From Bacteroidales bacterium (GTDB lineage Bacteria > Bacteroidota > Bacteroidia > Bacteroidales > P3): DNA of 24,913 nucleotides. The notes beneath the pieces are model-generated. The model had not been told where the DNA came from. It worked only from the letters and a program-made list of their open reading frames with translations, and made no database searches. The stretch is taken from the NCBI GenBank assembly GCA_023227645.1, contig JALNVJ010000005.1, positions 1 through 24,913 of the forward strand. Reading direction: 5' to 3'. The translations under genes and the position numbers were made by a program. Shown here piece after piece: positions 21,979-24,913 of the stretch. Positions within the stretch are counted from its first letter, which is position 1. Each line of letters begins with the position of its first letter.

Positions 21979-22971
21979 TTATGCTTTATTGTCAGAACCA
22001 AGCACATTCTTAACCTTATGCATATATAAGTTTTTCAAGCTTTCTCTTGCTGGTCCTAAGTATTTTCTTGGGTCAAATTCAGCTGGGTTATTTGCAAGCA
22101 CTTCTCTAACTGCAGCAGTCATAGCTAAACGTCCATCAGAGTCAATGTTGACTTTACAAACTGCAGATTTAGCAGCCTCACGCAATTGTTCTTCTGGAAT
22201 TCCAACTGCATCCTTAATGCCTCCTCCATATTGATTGATGGTTACAACCAAATCTTGTGGTACTGATGAGGAACCGTGAAGTACAATAGGGAATCCAGGA
22301 ATACGTTTTTCAATTTCTTTAAGAATATCGAAACGAAGAGGTGGTGGAATAAGCACTCCCTTTTCATTTCTAATACATTGTTCTGGTTTAAATTTATTAG
22401 CACCATGTGAAGTTCCAATTGAAATTGCTAATGAGTCAACTCCTGTTTTCTTCACAAAGTCTTCAACCTCTTCTGGACGAGTATAACTGCTCTTTTCAGC
22501 AGAAACATCATCCTCAACCCCTGCTAATACCCCCAATTCGCCTTCAACAGTAACATCATGTTGGTGAGCATACTCAACTACTCTCTTAGTTAATGCAACA
22601 TTTTCATCGTAAGATAGGTGCGAACCATCTATCATAACTGACGAGAAACCATATTCAATACATGACTTACAAAGCTCAAAACTGTCTCCGTGGTCTAAGT
22701 GAAGCACAATTGGAATATTGCATCCAAGTTCTTTTGCATACTCAACTGCACCTTGAGCCATATAGCGAAGTAGTGTTTGATTTGCATACTTTCTAGCCCC
22801 TGAACTGATTTGAAGGATTACTGGAGATTTAGTCTCCACGCAAGCCTGAACAATAGCTTGCATTTGTTCCATGTTATTAAAGTTAAATGCAGGTATTGCA
22901 TATCCACCTTTAAAGGCATTAGTAAAAATTTCTCTCGAATTCACCAAGCCAAGTTCTTTATAACTTACCAT
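21979..22971 (-). CDS. fba: Class II fructose-1,6-bisphosphate aldolase
   Basis: 330 aa zinc enzyme of glycolysis and gluconeogenesis, splitting fructose-1,6-bisphosphate to dihydroxyacetone phosphate and glyceraldehyde-3-phosphate. Visible are AFNFNNMEQMQAI (28-40), HLDHGDS (91-97, catalytic D93 and zinc ligand H94), VEGELG (142-147), SIGTSHGANK (184-193, H189) and LHGSSSVP (231-238, H232). It begins 34 nt after the dapA stop with no -7 box of its own in the gap, so it is probably co-transcribed with dapA. Confidence 0.95.
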   Translation of the reverse strand: MVSYKELGLVNSREIFTNAFKGGYAIPAFNFNNMEQMQAIVQACVETKSPVILQISSGARKYANQTLLRYMAQGAVEYAKELGCNIPIVLHLDHGDSFELCKSCIEYGFSSVMIDGSHLSYDENVALTKRVVEYAHQHDVTVEGELGVLAGVEDDVSAEKSSYTRPEEVEDFVKKTGVDSLAISIGTSHGANKFKPEQCIRNEKGVLIPPPLRFDILKEIEKRIPGFPIVLHGSSSVPQDLVVTINQYGGGIKDAVGIPEEQLREAAKSAVCKVNIDSDGRLAMTAAVREVLANNPAEFDPRKYLGPARESLKNLYMHKVKNVLGSDNKA

Positions 22972-23005
22972 ATCGATTAATTTTTAGGTTTGTAAATAAA
23001 ATGAT

Positions 23006-23896
23006 TTACTTTTTTTCTCTAATTTCATTAATTATATTCTCTATCCTATTATACAACCCCTTGCTTGTCTTAACAAGCGGTAGTCGAAGATGATTTTGGG
23101 ATAGTCCCATAATTTCCAAAGCCGCTTTCACTCCTGCAGGATTACCTTCTTCAAAAATTGCATTAAAGAAAGGAAGTAGCCTATAATGAATATCTCTTGC
23201 TTTTTTATAGTCACCCTTTATACACAGATTAACCATAGTACTCATTTGTTTTGGAAAAGCATTTGCAGCAACTGAAATAACTCCAGCCATACCAACACTC
23301 ATCAGAGGAAGGAGTAGTCCGTCTTCTCCTGAAATAACATGAAAGTTCTTTGGCTTTTTTGAAATAATCTCCATACATTGAGCAAAATTACCTGAAGCTT
23401 CTTTTATCCCTACAATGTTTGGGAAGTCATTAGCAAGTTGAAGGCAAGTTTCAGCAGAAATATTTGAAGCAGTCCTCCCAGGAATATTATAAAGAATAAC
23501 AGGAATTGGACAAGCCTCAGCAATTGCTTTAAAATGTTCGTAAATTCCTTTTTGAGATGGCTTATTATAATATGGAGTAACAGATAATATGGCATTAATA
23601 CCAGAAAAATCTGTTTTGGATATCTTATCAACAATAACTGTCGTATTGTTTCCTCCCATTCCAAGTACAATTGGAACTCGAGAATTAACAGCATCAATGG
23701 TATAGTCTAAAACAGCCATCTGTTCCTGATCTGTTAGCGTTACAGATTCAGCAGTTGTGCCTAAGCATACAATATAGTCGACACCATTTTGAATTATATG
23801 TTCAATAATATTACCCAAAGCAGTGAAATCAACATTCCTTTGTTTGTGAAATGGAGTAACTACAGCCACCCCAGTGCCTCTAAAATCCTTGTTCAT
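23006..23896 (-). CDS. dapA: 4-hydroxy-tetrahydrodipicolinate synthase
   Basis: 296 aa. Condenses pyruvate with aspartate semialdehyde, the first step committed to diaminopimelate and lysine, needed for peptidoglycan. Visible are GTGVAVVTPF (7-16), CLGTTAES (44-51), VTPYYNKP (106-113), ILYNIPGRT (134-142, Y136) and IVGIKEASG (161-169), with the Schiff-base Lys165. Normal length. It lies 22 nt after the DUF6913 gene and 34 nt before fba. N-acetylneuraminate lyase is the main look-alike; the GTTAES and YNIPGRT motifs favour DapA. Confidence 0.94.
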   Translation of the reverse strand: MNKDFRGTGVAVVTPFHKQRNVDFTALGNIIEHIIQNGVDYIVCLGTTAESVTLTDQEQMAVLDYTIDAVNSRVPIVLGMGGNNTTVIVDKISKTDFSGINAILSVTPYYNKPSQKGIYEHFKAIAEACPIPVILYNIPGRTASNISAETCLQLANDFPNIVGIKEASGNFAQCMEIISKKPKNFHVISGEDGLLLPLMSVGMAGVISVAANAFPKQMSTMVNLCIKGDYKKARDIHYRLLPFFNAIFEEGNPAGVKAALEIMGLSQNHLRLPLVKTSKGLYNRIENIINEIREKK

Positions 23897-23918
23897 ATTA
23901 ATATTATCTTATTAAATT

Positions 23919-24455
23919 TTATATATTTATTCGAGAAAGATAATGAACCAATTGGTTCCTATAATCAATCATATTAGCTTGTTCTAATTTCAAAAGCATA
24001 TCAAAATGCTTCCTATTATCTTCAGTATCTATGGCTATCTTAAACTTAGCCTTTGAAAGAGCAGCTATATAAAAAGGTGCAAAATCATCAGATAAAGAGA
24101 AATTGATAAGTAAATCAAACTCCTTTGCCAAAAACTCAGTGATATGAATACCTGTTGGAACTTGCATAAGACCCAATTCTTTATCAGAGCAAAGAGTAAC
24201 ATTAAGCGTTTCAATAAACCAAAGAGGTTTCAAATTACCATAAAACACACCCATAATCTCAACCTTAGCTTTCTTTTCTTGAAACTCTTTTATAACAGTT
24301 TTTATAGTGTTCCAATTTATTTCTTTATCAACCAAACAAACAATTCCTACAGTTTTTGCTGAATTTAAAGAAGAGATTTTCTTCTCTCTATGATGTTGTT
24401 TGAGTTTGACTTTTAATACAAAAGATTGCACAAAACGCCTTATTTTGTCTAGCAT
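23919..24455 (-). CDS. DUF6913-like protein of Bacteroidota
   Basis: 178 aa from ATG 24455 (MLDKIRRFVQSF). A basic amphipathic N-terminus (KVKLKQHHREKK) is followed by an alpha/beta domain: AKTVGIVCLVDKE, a helix, KVEIMGVFYGN, then FDLLINFSLSDDFAPFYIAALSKAKFKI, where the LSxxxxFxxxYIAALSKAKFKIG pattern is characteristic of this uncharacterised family. No catalytic motif is visible. An in-frame ATG at 24533 would add 26 residues that do not resemble the family start, and a promoter-like pair lies between the two ATGs, so the shorter form is preferred. It is the first gene before dapA and fba. Confidence 0.72.
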   Translation of the reverse strand: MLDKIRRFVQSFVLKVKLKQHHREKKISSLNSAKTVGIVCLVDKEINWNTIKTVIKEFQEKKAKVEIMGVFYGNLKPLWFIETLNVTLCSDKELGLMQVPTGIHITEFLAKEFDLLINFSLSDDFAPFYIAALSKAKFKIAIDTEDNRKHFDMLLKLEQANMIDYRNQLVHYLSRINI

Positions 24456-24484
24456 TGAACTGAAAATTTCTTTTAAATAATTTG

Positions 24485-24516
24485 TAAAATTACAACATAT
24501 ATTATTACGAAACAAA
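24485..24516 (-). promoter_or_regulatory. Likely promoter of the DUF6913-dapA-fba cluster
   Basis: Minus strand TTTG (24516-24513), a 20-nt spacer and TAATTTTA (24492-24485). The last base of the -7 box is A rather than G, so it is a near match. It supports the start at 24455, about 25-30 nt downstream. Confidence 0.4.
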
Positions 24517-24547
24517 TTATTTATACAAATCATTATCTAAAATATAT

Positions 24548-24555
24548 TACCTTTG
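24548..24555 (+). promoter_or_regulatory. -7 box of the sensor kinase gene
   Basis: TACCTTTG is an exact TAnnTTTG match. The ATG at 24564 is only 8 nt further, so the mRNA is almost leaderless. No TTG at the ideal -33 distance. Confidence 0.5.
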
Positions 24556-24563
24556 CTTTCAGA

Positions 24564-24913
24564 ATGAAGATATTTGAACAAAACTCAAAATTAAAATGGA
24601 TATTGTTTATCATTGCCTTTGCATTGATAGGCTATTTCCTTTGGGAAGTCAATAAATTAATCTCTCAACTAAGAATAGAAGAAAAGAAAAAGATTGAGCT
24701 ATGGGCAAACACTATAAGTAGGAAATCCGACCTTGTCCAACACACTGAAAACTTCTTTAAACAAGTAAAGGAAGAGGAAAGAAAAAGAGTGGAACAATTT
24801 ATTGAAGCTCACAAAATTATCCTCCAACAACCATTAGATAAAGAACTAGACTTCTACTTCCGTTTCATATCCGAAAACAGAACAATACCTGTAATAATAA
24901 CAGACGAGTTTAA
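24564..24913 (+). CDS. Sensor histidine kinase, N-terminal part (cut by window edge)
   Basis: 116 complete codons inside the window, no stop. A transmembrane helix (about 11-29: KWILFIIAFALIGYFLW) is followed by a long charged helix (NKLISQLRIEEKKKIELWA...) and a segment ending RTIPVIITDEF. The order 'helix, EExKKxELWA, then NxTIPVIxTDE' is the usual start of Bacteroidota two-component sensor kinases that carry a PAS-like region and then HisKA/HATPase domains; those would be beyond the window. The signal sensed is unknown. Divergent from the DUF6913 gene. Confidence 0.72.
   Translation, partial: MKIFEQNSKLKWILFIIAFALIGYFLWEVNKLISQLRIEEKKKIELWANTISRKSDLVQHTENFFKQVKEEERKRVEQFIEAHKIILQQPLDKELDFYFRFISENRTIPVIITDEF

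Noticed and set aside
24456..24533. N-terminal extension of the DUF6913 gene from ATG 24533
   Set aside because: The extra 26 residues (MICINNLFRNNICC...) do not resemble the family start, and a promoter-like pair lies between the two ATGs. Not excluded.
1..24913. CRISPR arrays, tRNA or rRNA genes, insertion sequences, prophage, toxin-antitoxin or defence genes
   Set aside because: Looked for on both strands; no regular repeat-spacer series, no transposase-, integrase- or phage-like proteins, and no tRNA-like fold was recognised. Gene content is housekeeping and envelope.

Overview
The window looks like core chromosome of an AT-rich Bacteroidota (Bacteroidetes), most likely an anaerobic Bacteroidales-like lineage. 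The evidence is: many copies of the phylum's -7 promoter box TAnnTTTG; almost no Shine-Dalgarno sequences; a secreted protein with a type IX secretion (T9SS) C-terminal domain; PF13568-type outer-membrane barrels; Rho with a long disordered insertion; a fused Nfn-type ferredoxin:NADP oxidoreductase; and a Bacteroidota-style sensor kinase N-terminus. LpxB shows a Gram-negative outer membrane. Base composition, by eye and not counted, is about one third GC. I saw no tRNA, rRNA, CRISPR array, insertion sequence, phage gene or integrase.

Layout. Positions 1-216 hold the first 11 codons of serC (leftward) and a divergent promoter region. Positions 217-4353 are a tight rightward operon with overlapping genes: cca, miaA, an OmpA-domain protein and an O-methyltransferase. 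A 385-bp convergent gap follows, holding a C-rich G-free tract and three 9-bp repeats spaced exactly 21 bp. Two leftward outer-membrane proteins (4739-6364) are divergent from a rhomboid protease (6477-7172). A bidirectional terminator separates that from the leftward pair 4-TM protein plus NfnAB fusion (7211-9980). The rightward operon 10186-14774 is rho, a small helical protein, a membrane-anchored GDPD and glycyl-tRNA synthetase. The leftward operon 20163-14902 is surE, a small membrane protein, lpxB, a SpoIID-like protein, a periplasmic thioredoxin-like protein and cysteine desulfidase. A GtrA-family gene diverges from surE. After a structured gap with a candidate small RNA comes the T9SS cargo gene (21102-21893). 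The window closes with a leftward DUF6913-dapA-fba cluster and the start of a divergent sensor histidine kinase.

How the genes fit together. Two operons link RNA processes with envelope genes: tRNA maturation (cca, miaA) with OmpA, and transcription termination (rho) with glyS. The surE-lpxB-SpoIID operon mixes envelope building with thiol and cysteine chemistry. NfnAB, dapA and fba are central metabolism.

No obvious large new system is present. The most interesting signals are small: a consensus promoter that fires into a 17-bp hairpin with no gene (candidate sRNA), a 21-bp phased repeat, start codons a few bases downstream of the -7 box (probable leaderless mRNAs), interlocked surE/gtrA promoters, and a short hydrophobic/proline island inside the disordered part of Rho.
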